In this document: positions 40,047 to 47,656 of the stretch, piece after piece
How the letters are laid out: each line of letters starts with the position of its first letter
How positions within the stretch are numbered: the stretch's first letter is position 1
Source: an uncultured Centipeda sp.
Lineage (GTDB): Bacteria; Bacillota; Negativicutes; Selenomonadales; Selenomonadaceae
DNA length: 49,644 nt
Assembly: GCA_905372865.1 (NCBI GenBank)
Contig: CAJPQT010000020.1
Location: forward strand, 1 to 49,644
Direction: 5' to 3'
The notes under the pieces: model-generated
Database searches by the model: none
What the model saw: the letters and a program-made list of their open reading frames with translations, nothing else
Told to the model about the DNA's origin: nothing
Position numbers and translations under genes: made by a program

Positions 40047-40691
40047 ATGTTTGTTGCCAACTGTATGACCAAGAACCCCGTCACGATTGCGCCCGATGCA
40101 GGCATAGACGAGGCAGAAAAGCTCATGGACAAGGGGCATTTCCGCCGTCTCCCCGTCATGGAACACGGAAAGCTCGTCGGCTTTTTCACGAACCGCGATC
40201 TCCTGCGCGCCTCACCGTCTGCGGCAACCACACTCGATCGCTACGAAGTGCGCACCCTGCTCTCGAAGATCAAGGTCGCCGATGTCATGCAGAAGAACGT
40301 CATTACCGTCACCGACACCATGACGATCGAGGAAGCCGCGCTCATCATGACACGCGAGAAGATCGGCGGCATGCCCGTCCTTTCCGCAGTCGGCAAGCTC
40401 GTCGGCATCATCTCCTCGACGGACATCTTCCGCGCCTTTATCGCTGTCATGGGCCTCGACAGCGGCAAGACGCGCCTCACGATCGACGTTGCCGACCGCA
40501 CGGGTGTCCTGCGCGACATCGCAACCGTCCTCGCCGATCTCGACATCAGCATCGACAGCATGGTCACCCTCCCGCAGTCGAACGGTGCCTACCAGATCAT
40601 CATCCGCGCCGATATTGACGACGTGGATACGGTCAAGGAACGCCTCCGGGCAAAGGGATTCATCGTCAGCCATGTCATCCAGATCGGTTGA
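40047..40691 (+). CDS. CBS-pair and ACT domain protein (AcuB-like)
   Basis: The 214-residue protein has two CBS repeats (about 1-57 and 75-135: MTKNPVTIAPDAGIDEAEKL, DVMQKNVITVTDTMTIEEAA) and an ACT domain (about 142-214) beginning RLTIDVADRTGVLRDIATVL. CBS domains bind adenine nucleotides and ACT domains bind amino acids, so it could couple energy state with branched-chain amino acids brought in by the liv system just upstream; no target is shown. AAGGAGG precedes the ATG. A strong terminator follows. Confidence 0.9.
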   Translation: MFVANCMTKNPVTIAPDAGIDEAEKLMDKGHFRRLPVMEHGKLVGFFTNRDLLRASPSAATTLDRYEVRTLLSKIKVADVMQKNVITVTDTMTIEEAALIMTREKIGGMPVLSAVGKLVGIISSTDIFRAFIAVMGLDSGKTRLTIDVADRTGVLRDIATVLADLDISIDSMVTLPQSNGAYQIIIRADIDDVDTVKERLRAKGFIVSHVIQIG

Positions 40692-40699
40692 ACTTCGTA

Positions 40700-40737
40700 T
40701 AAAAACGCTGCCGCAGGCGAAGCGGCAGCGTTTTTAT
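40700..40737. terminator. Terminator between the CBS-ACT and ApbE genes
   Basis: AAAAACGCTGCCGC and GCGGCAGCGTTTTT pair perfectly around 7 nt, with T-runs on both strands, serving convergent genes. Confidence 0.92.
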
Positions 40738-40746
40738 ATGCGTTTT

Positions 40747-41793
40747 TCACTCTCCTATGACCTTCCCGTCTGTTCCGATGAGAATGACGAGGGCAGACGG
40801 AACGTCCGCAAGCAGCTTCCGCCCCTCCTCTGGGCCGAGCACAAAAACTGCCGTCGAGAGCATATCCGAGAGCATCCCCATATTCCCCTCCCAGCCTGCT
40901 GTGTCCTCCGCCGCGAGCGGCAGGGTCACCGCCACGGAGGAGAGCCCCGTATCTGCGGGATAGCCCGTACGCGGGTCGATGAGGTGATGATACCGCCGCC
41001 CCTCGTACATAAAGTAACGCTCATCATCGCCCGAGACCGAGAGGACTTCATCCGAGAGCGGTAGGACGGCGATCATGTCCCCCGCTCTCTCGCCGCGCGG
41101 ATTGCGGATCCCGATCTGCCACGGCTCTCCCGCCTCGTTCACCCCCATGCCGAGCATCGAACTCGTGCCGAGATCGGCAAGCGCGTTCGTAATGCCCGCA
41201 CTTTGCCATGTGCTGCAGATACCGTCGAGTGCCAGCCCCTTGATGAGCGCCCCACGGTCGAACTGCATGCCCGCTTTCATAAGTCTCGCCTCATATTTCG
41301 TTTGACCGTTCTCCTCGCGCGCGCGCAGTTCGAGCAGTTCATAGCCGACGCATGCACGCGCTGCCGCGACCGCCTCGGCGGACGGCGGCAGCTTCTCCGC
41401 ACGCGCACGCTCCCAAAGTTCCGTCAGTGCACCTGCTGTCACATCGAATGCCCCGTGCGAACGCCGCGCGACCTCCTGTGCGAGCGTCAGCGTCTCATAG
41501 AGCGCGGGCGGGATCTCCCGCCACTCGCCCGTCCCCGCCGCAGCCTCCACGGCGGCAAGTGCCACGCCGTCCGCATCCTGCTCGGTCTGCGTGAGCACCG
41601 CCATCCCGTCGCGCAGTGCCGCCTGCGATGTGATCTCATCCGCACGCACCGTCAGCCGCGCCACCGTCCCCATCACCAGCTTTGTCTCCTCTGCCGTCAC
41701 CGCGCCATTTCCCCCGCATCCGCTGAGGAGGAGCGCTGCGCAGAAAAGAAGCGCAGCAGGAATTTTATACAACGTGAAGAATCTTTCTATCAT
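40747..41793 (-). CDS. apbE: ApbE family FAD:protein FMN transferase (lipoprotein)
   Basis: ApbE attaches FMN to threonine residues of membrane redox proteins such as RnfG, RnfD and NqrC. The 348-residue protein has a lipobox LLLSGC (C26), ETKLVMGTVARLTV, LADLGTSSMLGMG and HHLIDPRTGYPAD, where the aspartate binds magnesium. The ATG at 41793 has AAGGA 6 nt upstream; longer readings run into the upstream repeat and are not used. Its flavin target genes are not in the window. Confidence 0.93.
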   Translation of the reverse strand: MIERFFTLYKIPAALLFCAALLLSGCGGNGAVTAEETKLVMGTVARLTVRADEITSQAALRDGMAVLTQTEQDADGVALAAVEAAAGTGEWREIPPALYETLTLAQEVARRSHGAFDVTAGALTELWERARAEKLPPSAEAVAAARACVGYELLELRAREENGQTKYEARLMKAGMQFDRGALIKGLALDGICSTWQSAGITNALADLGTSSMLGMGVNEAGEPWQIGIRNPRGERAGDMIAVLPLSDEVLSVSGDDERYFMYEGRRYHHLIDPRTGYPADTGLSSVAVTLPLAAEDTAGWEGNMGMLSDMLSTAVFVLGPEEGRKLLADVPSALVILIGTDGKVIGE

Positions 41794-41850
41794 ATGTATT
41801 CCTTTCAAATAGAGGAAACATCTCTGTGTCTTTACGAGGGAAACGAAGCC

Positions 41851-42018
41851 GTACGATGCTCCAAAGCAAACCATAGTGAAGCAAGCGGAGAAAAGCATGC
41901 GACTCACCCCCTGCGGATTTCTTTCGTTCAAGCGAAGCGCGTTTAAGAAGTCCGCAGGTATTTAGGCGAACGAGAACGCGACCGCTTGCGTAACGAGGCG
42001 TTTGCGTGGAGTACGTAC
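41851..42018 (+). repeat. Fold-back intergenic repeat, copy E (short form)
   Basis: A 168-nt palindrome with ends GTACGATGCTCC/GGAGTACGTAC, GCAAAC (41866-41871) with GTTTGC (42000-42005), GCAAGCGG (41881-41888) with CCGCTTGC (41982-41989), and core CCTGCGGA (41910-41917) with TCCGCAGG (41951-41958). It lies between the divergent apbE and gtrA-like genes. A short CAAGCCC/GGGCTTG hairpin follows it. Confidence 0.9.
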
Positions 42019-42104
42019 GGCGTTTCATACACACCCAAGCCCCCGACTAAGCGTTCGCGCAGGGCTTGCACCGCTTAGAAAAATCATCTCACGCGAGGTA
42101 TTCC

Positions 42105-42488
42105 ATGTCACCCAGACTTTATGAAATCGCCCGCTTCGTCTTCGTCGGCGGCGCATGCTTCCTCCTCGACTACGGTCTGCTCTACGTCCTCACCGAGTAC
42201 GGCGGGCTCCACTACCTCCTCTCAGCAGGGATCTCCTTCACCGTCTCCGTCTTCGTCAACTACTGGCTCTGCCTCGTCTGTGTCTTTCGCGGAGCAAACG
42301 CGCAGACGAGACGTGCGAAGATGCTCTTCTTCGGCTCGAGCATCGCGGGGCTCGGGCTCAACCAGCTGCTCATGTGGCTGCTCGTCGACTGCGCCCACAT
42401 CTACTACATGATCGCAAAGCTGATCGCCGCCGGTATCGTCATGGTGTGGAACTACATCCTCAAACGGCGTGCCGTTCTCGGTAAATAA
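42105..42488 (+). CDS. GtrA family small membrane protein
   Basis: The 127-residue protein has four hydrophobic segments (ARFVFVGGACFLLDYGLLYVL, LLSAGISFTVSVFVNYWLC, FGSSIAGLGLNQLLMWLLV, AGIVMVWNYILKRRAVL). The first segment and the WNYILKR ending are typical of GtrA, which flips undecaprenyl-linked sugars for wall or O-antigen decoration. No glycosyltransferase lies next to it. ATG at 42105 with GAGG 6 nt upstream. Confidence 0.85.
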   Translation: MSPRLYEIARFVFVGGACFLLDYGLLYVLTEYGGLHYLLSAGISFTVSVFVNYWLCLVCVFRGANAQTRRAKMLFFGSSIAGLGLNQLLMWLLVDCAHIYYMIAKLIAAGIVMVWNYILKRRAVLGK

Positions 42489-42714
42489 GTCCATTTTAAC
42501 ACGCTCGAACCGCACGCGCAAATACACGACCTTTGATCCCCCCATGTGCGTGGATGCGGTCTCTCCGATCGTACGGCCCATGATCTTTCGAGCAAACAAG
42601 TCGGGTACAAACGAAAATATTGTATTTTCGACGTGTGACACGAGAGAATATGGTCCGTTTCTCATTTTATTTATCTATAATTGCAATTTAATCGGCTCGA
42701 AAAAAGGATATTGT

Positions 42715-42795
42715 CTATTATAATAGAATATACCTAATGAATTCACTCTTATAAATTTGCTTCAATAGATAAAATTGTCTTGCTATTTTATCTAT
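42715..42795. promoter_or_regulatory. Candidate operator region of the DeoR-family gene
   Basis: The 400-nt gap before the regulator gene is AT-rich here. It contains a perfect 12-bp palindrome CTATTATAATAG (42715-42726, including a TATAAT) and a perfect inverted repeat ATAGATAAAAT (42765-42775) / ATTTTATCTAT (42785-42795) with a 9-nt spacer. These are likely promoter and autoregulatory sites. The GC-rich part from 42489 to about 42600 looks like coding remnants but I cannot identify a gene. Confidence 0.5.
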
Positions 42796-42887
42796 TTTGC
42801 TGTAAACTGAAAAAAAAGGATAGACGGCTCATTGACCGCAGATATGTGAGCATGGTCAATTTCATCTGCGTAAAGGGAGTGAATATC

Positions 42888-43655
42888 ATGTTTCTGGAGG
42901 AGCGCCAAGAGCTCATCGTCCGCATGGTGGAGCGTGACGGCAAGGTAAAAGTCAAAGAGCTCAGCGCCAAATTCAAGGTCACAGAGGACTGTATCCGCAA
43001 GGATCTGGGCTCACTCGAGCGACAGGGTCGGCTGAAGCGCACCTATGGCGGCGCCGTGAAACTGACGCAGAGCGTTCACATGATCGAGGTCAGCCGGCAT
43101 CGTCACATGGATGTCGAAGCAAAGCGCCGCATCGCGCAGGCTGCCGTATCCCTCATCCAGGACAAGGACATGGTCTTTCTCGATGTATCGACGAGCAATC
43201 TCGCGATTGCCGAACTTCTCATGAAGAGCGACCGCGATCTGACAGTTGTGACGAACATGGTCGACGTACTCGGCGTGCTCGCACGCAATCCCCGCATCGA
43301 GCTGATCTTTGCGGGCGGACAGATCAATCGCGGACGCGATGGATTCTGGGGCGGCATGACGCAGGACTTCATCGGCCGCCTCAAACCCGATATCGCGTTT
43401 GTCGGCGCAGTCGGTGTGGATGTCAAGGGTAACAGCGTGTCCACCTACGACATCGACGATGGACTGAACAAGGCGCGGATCATCGCGCGCAGCAAGCGCG
43501 CCTATGTTGTGGCAGAGGCACGCAAGCTCTCGACGGACGGCAACTATGACTTCACCCCGCTCAATGCGCTCGCAGGGCTCGTGACGGACACGGAACCACC
43601 TTCGGACATCCGCACGGCGGCGGCAGAGCTCGGTGTGGATATCGTACTGCCGTAG
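42888..43655 (+). CDS. DeoR family transcriptional regulator
   Basis: The 255-residue protein has an N-terminal winged-helix domain (about 1-58: ERQELIVRMVERDGKVKVKE, KFKVTEDCIRKDLGSLERQG, then LKRTYGGAV) and a C-terminal DeoR sensor domain with GAVGVDVKGNSVSTYDID, expected to bind a sugar phosphate. AAAGGGAG lies 8 nt before the ATG at 42888. Its target genes are not obvious; the only close genes are a PflX-like radical SAM protein downstream, separated by a terminator, and GtrA upstream. Confidence 0.92.
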   Translation: MFLEERQELIVRMVERDGKVKVKELSAKFKVTEDCIRKDLGSLERQGRLKRTYGGAVKLTQSVHMIEVSRHRHMDVEAKRRIAQAAVSLIQDKDMVFLDVSTSNLAIAELLMKSDRDLTVVTNMVDVLGVLARNPRIELIFAGGQINRGRDGFWGGMTQDFIGRLKPDIAFVGAVGVDVKGNSVSTYDIDDGLNKARIIARSKRAYVVAEARKLSTDGNYDFTPLNALAGLVTDTEPPSDIRTAAAELGVDIVLP

Positions 43656-43679
43656 CAGCGTAACGGATTGTTTGGATAC

Positions 43680-43710
43680 AAAACAGAGACGGCTTGCCGT
43701 CTCTGTTTTT
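43680..43710 (+). terminator. Terminator after the DeoR-family gene
   Basis: AAAACAGAGACGG and CCGTCTCTGTTTT pair around CTTG and are followed by T. It is strong and separates the regulator from the next gene. Confidence 0.92.
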
Positions 43711-43740
43711 ATGTGAGAAAATATGGAAAGGGGGAATGCT

Positions 43741-44628
43741 ATGGAGAATCTGCTCAATCACTGCACGCTCTGCCCGCGTCGCTGCAGCGTGAATCGGAAT
43801 GCGGGCGCACGCGGATTCTGCGGTGCAGGTCGTACGGTACGCGTTGCACGCACGATGCTGCACGCGTGGGAGGAGCCGTGCCTTGTCGGCGCACACGGTG
43901 CGGGCGCAGTGTTCTTCTCTCACTGCACGCTGCGCTGCGTCTACTGTCAGAATCACACGATCAGTCACGAGGGCAGCGGCACAGAGATGTCTGCGGCGGA
44001 ACTTGCCTCCTGCTTTCTCACGCTCCAGCAGGATGGTGCGGCGACGCTCGATCTCGTAACACCGACGCACTACACGCCGCAGATTCTCACAGCGCTCTGC
44101 ATCGCACGGGCACAAGGGCTGAGCCTCCCCGTGGTCTGGAACACGAGCGGCTATGAGACGGTCGAGAACATCGATCGGCTCGCGGGTGCGGTGGACATCT
44201 ATCTGCCCGATCTAAAATACACGAGCGAGGAAAGCGGACGGCGCTGCTCTGCCGCGCCCGATTATGCAGCGGCGGCGTGGGCGGCGCTTGGGGCAATGGT
44301 CGCACAGGCAGGTGCGGTGCAGTTTGCCGCGGACGGACGGCTGATGCGTGGGGTGCTTGTGCGCCACCTCGTACTGCCGGGACACCGTCACGAGAGCATC
44401 GCACTCGTGCGGCGGCTGTGGGAGACATTCGGCGATGCGATTCAGCTCAGTCTGATGCGGCAGTATACGCCGCTCTACCGCGCAGCCGAGTTCCCGCCGC
44501 TACATCGGCGGCTCACGACGTTTGAGTATGAGAGCGTGGTCGCGGCGGCGCGTGATCTCGGAATGGAGCGCGTCTATGTACAGAGCGCGGAGGCAGTTGG
44601 GGCGCAGTATGTGCCGGATTTTACGTGA
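43741..44628 (+). CDS. PflX-like radical SAM protein
   Basis: The 295-residue protein starts with a Cys-rich N-terminus (CTLCPRRCSVNRNAGARGFC) and has the radical SAM cluster CTLRCVYCQN, preceded by EEPCLVGAHGAGAVFFSHC. These blocks match PflX, an uncharacterised homologue of pyruvate formate-lyase activases. There is a typical pflA beside pflB elsewhere in this window, so this protein probably serves another substrate. GGGGGAATGCT precedes the ATG at 43741. Confidence 0.85.
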   Translation: MENLLNHCTLCPRRCSVNRNAGARGFCGAGRTVRVARTMLHAWEEPCLVGAHGAGAVFFSHCTLRCVYCQNHTISHEGSGTEMSAAELASCFLTLQQDGAATLDLVTPTHYTPQILTALCIARAQGLSLPVVWNTSGYETVENIDRLAGAVDIYLPDLKYTSEESGRRCSAAPDYAAAAWAALGAMVAQAGAVQFAADGRLMRGVLVRHLVLPGHRHESIALVRRLWETFGDAIQLSLMRQYTPLYRAAEFPPLHRRLTTFEYESVVAAARDLGMERVYVQSAEAVGAQYVPDFT

Positions 44629-44759
44629 GATAGTTTATGCTTTGACACAGCGGAGCAATAGCACTCGCCGCTCTCGTTACCCCCAAGCCCCTCAAGGCCC
44701 CCCATCATCGCTTGTGCGCTTCCCCGCCTCGGCAAGGGCTATACGTACCACCGTTGCAC

Positions 44760-44927
44760 GGAGCAATGTCCCGTAGCAAACCCTAGTGGAGCAAGCGGAA
44801 CAAAGGACACGTTCTGCCCCCTGCGGATTTTGACCGTTCAAGCGAAGCGCGTTTGGAATCCGCAGGTATTTAGGCAGATAAGTGTCCGACCGCTTGCGTA
44901 ACGAGGGTTCTGCGAGGGACTTGCTCC
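44760..44927 (+). repeat. Fold-back intergenic repeat, copy F (short form)
   Basis: A 168-nt palindrome: GTCCC (44768-44772) with GGGAC (44916-44920), GCAAGCGG (44791-44798) with CCGCTTGC (44890-44897), GGACAC (44805-44810) with GTGTCC (44882-44887), and core CCTGCGGATT (44820-44829) with AATCCGCAGG (44857-44866). The inner stem differs from the other copies on both arms yet still pairs. It fills most of 44629-44953 between convergent genes; no other signal was seen there. Confidence 0.9.
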
Positions 44928-44953
44928 GCTTTTCACACCATTTTCACCTTTCA

Positions 44954-47620
44954 TCACCCTCTCACCCGCACAAATCCCCTCCACACTGCCTTTCGCAGCA
45001 GGTCCGCAGGGATCATGGTTGCCGCGAGGAGGAACGCGAGCCCCCAGCCGCCCGCGTGAATCGGCGTGGTACTGAACATCCCGCCGATCCATGCGCCGAT
45101 GTCATGCGGGAGGTAGGGTGCATTGATGATCGCAGCCATGATGAGGACGATCATTGCCCATACTTTGACAAAGCCGATGTTCTCACCGAGCCCTCGGAAA
45201 ATATCGAAGCCCGTAGAGCGCACGTTGAATCCGTTCATGAGTGAGGCAAGGACGAAGAGCAGGAAGTACGCCGTGTAGTGCTCCGCCCTTCCGTCAAAGG
45301 CGGCGGCGATACGTGCATCCGTCAAAAAGAAGAAGCTGAGGAGCACGAGCCACGCACCCATGCAGACGATCTGCACACTCATCGCGGGGCTGATGATGCT
45401 CGCGTCGCGGCGGCGCGGCTTCTCGTGCATATAGCTCTCGTGTGCGGGCTCGTTGCCGAGCATGATTGCGCCGAGGCTGTCCATGACGAGGTTGATAAAG
45501 AGGAGATGCGTCACGCGCAGCGGCTCGATGATGCCAAAGAACGGCGCAGCCGCGCTCACAACCACCGCAGCGATGTTGATGACGAGCTGAAAGCGGCAGA
45601 ACTTCAGGATATTGTTGTAGATCGTGCGCCCGTAGAGGATCGCGTCCTTGATCGAGCGGAAATTATCGTCAAGGATGACGATGTCCCCCGCGTCGCGCGC
45701 TGCCTCCGTGCCGCTGCCCATCGCAAAGCCGACATCGGCGCGACGGAGGGCGGGCGAGTCGTTCACCCCGTCGCCCGTCATGCCAACGACGAGGTTCATC
45801 TGCTGCGAGAGGCGCACGATGCGTGACTTGTCCGTCGGAAGTGCACGTGCAATGACGCGCAGCTGCGGCAAAACGCGCTGCACCTCCTCGTCTCGCATCT
45901 GTGCGAGGTCGCTGCTCGTGAGCACGAGGTCACTGTCAGAGCGCAGCAGCCCCGCATCGCGTGCAATCGCAACGGCGGTCTCGCGGCGGTCGCCCGTCAC
46001 CATGACGACCTGAACGCCCGCCGCCTGCACCTCGGTGATTGCCTCACGCGCCTCGGGGCGCACATCATCACGGATGGCAGCAAATCCAATGAGGGCGACA
46101 TCCTCATTGATCTCGCTCTTATGAAAGGGCTGCGCCGAATACCCAAACGCCAAGACACGCATCGCACGCTCCGCGTATGCGTTTATTTTTTCGTTCACTA
46201 CACGCGGGTCAAAGGGCACAATGCCCCCGTCATCCTCCCGCAGGGCATACTGCGCACGCGCCAGCAGCGCCTCGGGTGCTCCCTTGTAGACGACCACGCC
46301 GCGTGCGGGCAGCTCCGCCTGACTGAATTTGTTCGTGGAGTTGAATGTCTGACGTTTGCCGATGCGATCAGCTTCATTTTCCTGCATTGCGCGGTATGCC
46401 TGTACGCCGAGAAAGCGCATCACCGCCTGATCGGTCGGATTGCCGCCGACGACCGTGCCCGTCTCATCGTACATGGCGGCGGAGTTCATGCCGATTGCAA
46501 GCTGCAGCTTCTCAAAGAGCGCAGCATGCTCCTCCGGCGCAATAACGGCACCTCCTGCCGTAAAGAACTCCACAACCTCAAGCCGTCCGCCCGTGATCGT
46601 CCCCGTCTTGTCACTGAATAGGATGTTCAGCGAGCCCGCCGTCTCGATGCCGACCGCGCGGCGCACGAGAACGCCGCGTGCGAGCATCCGGCTCGTATTC
46701 TGCATGAGCACCAGCGAGATCATGAGCGGCAGGCCCTCGGGTACGGCACAGACGATGATGAGGATCGCAAGCGAAATCGCCTGGATCAAATCCACAAGAA
46801 TCTGGCTCCAGCCAAGCATGATGTACGCCTGCAATCCCCCCGCACGCAGGGCAAAGAACATCATATAGAGGGAGACGATGACGATCCCCGAGACGTATCC
46901 GAACGCCGAGATCTGGTCGGCGAGCTTCGCGAGTTTCACCTGCAGAGGCGAGTCCGGCTCGCGTGCCTGCAGCTCCGCCGCCATCCGCCCCATCATCGTC
47001 TCGATGCCGACGCGGCACACCTCCATCACGCCCTCGCCGTCGAAGACGATGCTCCCGCGAAAGAGGGTTGCATTGTCAACGAACGTATCGCCCGTGATCT
47101 CCTTGGGAAATACATACTGACTGTCAGCGGGGAGCTTCGGGCACTCCTCCGTCTCCCCGTTCAGTGCCGTATTGTTTACGCGCAAGTCACCCGCGATCAG
47201 CATTCCATCGGCAGGAATTTTATTGCCCCCCTGCAAAATGACATGATCTCCGACGACGATTTCATCCACGGGCAACACGACGAGCCCGCCATCGCGGCAG
47301 ACCTTCGCCGTGTCCTTCGCCGTGCGTGCGCGCAGGGCACGGTACTCCGTATCGCTCGCGACGTTCGTCCGCGCCGTCACCGTCGCAACAATGATGACGG
47401 TCACGATCGTCCCCACGGGCTCGTAGAGCTCCGCATGCCCTGCGAAGTACATCGTGATCATGAGTGCGACCATGACGAGCAGGATACGGATCATCGGATC
47501 GCGGAACGTCTCCATGAACGCCTGCCCGAATGTCATCCATGCGGGCTCAGGGATGGCGTTCGTGCCATATGCCGCACGCGATTTCTCCGCCTGTGCCGAG
47601 GTCAGTCCCGTAAATTTCAA
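44954..47620 (-). CDS. Cation-transporting P-type ATPase, calcium type (P2)
   Basis: The 888-residue pump has an N-terminal cation-ATPase domain (GLTSAQAEKSRAAYGTNAIP), the actuator motif LNGETEE, M4 with PEGLP (294-298), the phosphorylated D337 in SDKTGTITGG and the hinge MTGDGVNDSPALRRADVG. The M4 and M6 region (INIAAV, NLVMDSLGA) with N and D residues is like SERCA/PMCA-type calcium pumps. DKTGTIT replaces the usual DKTGTLT. Start is TTG at 47620 with AAGGAG 7 nt upstream. Calcium export is likely but manganese is possible. Confidence 0.92.
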   Translation of the reverse strand: MKFTGLTSAQAEKSRAAYGTNAIPEPAWMTFGQAFMETFRDPMIRILLVMVALMITMYFAGHAELYEPVGTIVTVIIVATVTARTNVASDTEYRALRARTAKDTAKVCRDGGLVVLPVDEIVVGDHVILQGGNKIPADGMLIAGDLRVNNTALNGETEECPKLPADSQYVFPKEITGDTFVDNATLFRGSIVFDGEGVMEVCRVGIETMMGRMAAELQAREPDSPLQVKLAKLADQISAFGYVSGIVIVSLYMMFFALRAGGLQAYIMLGWSQILVDLIQAISLAILIIVCAVPEGLPLMISLVLMQNTSRMLARGVLVRRAVGIETAGSLNILFSDKTGTITGGRLEVVEFFTAGGAVIAPEEHAALFEKLQLAIGMNSAAMYDETGTVVGGNPTDQAVMRFLGVQAYRAMQENEADRIGKRQTFNSTNKFSQAELPARGVVVYKGAPEALLARAQYALREDDGGIVPFDPRVVNEKINAYAERAMRVLAFGYSAQPFHKSEINEDVALIGFAAIRDDVRPEAREAITEVQAAGVQVVMVTGDRRETAVAIARDAGLLRSDSDLVLTSSDLAQMRDEEVQRVLPQLRVIARALPTDKSRIVRLSQQMNLVVGMTGDGVNDSPALRRADVGFAMGSGTEAARDAGDIVILDDNFRSIKDAILYGRTIYNNILKFCRFQLVINIAAVVVSAAAPFFGIIEPLRVTHLLFINLVMDSLGAIMLGNEPAHESYMHEKPRRRDASIISPAMSVQIVCMGAWLVLLSFFFLTDARIAAAFDGRAEHYTAYFLLFVLASLMNGFNVRSTGFDIFRGLGENIGFVKVWAMIVLIMAAIINAPYLPHDIGAWIGGMFSTTPIHAGGWGLAFLLAATMIPADLLRKAVWRGFVRVRG

Positions 47621-47656
47621 GAATTCACTCCTTTCCCCTCTCCCTCGCAGGAATGC

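Noticed and set aside
42222..42665. A 147-codon frame on the minus strand overlapping the gtrA-like gene
   Set aside because: Most of it is antisense to gtrA; the remaining 50 codons look protein-like but match nothing I know.
1614..44927. The dispersed repeats as a CRISPR array or as complete insertion sequences
   Set aside because: Copies are kilobases apart with no regular spacers and no cas genes, and none encodes a transposase or shows certain target duplications.
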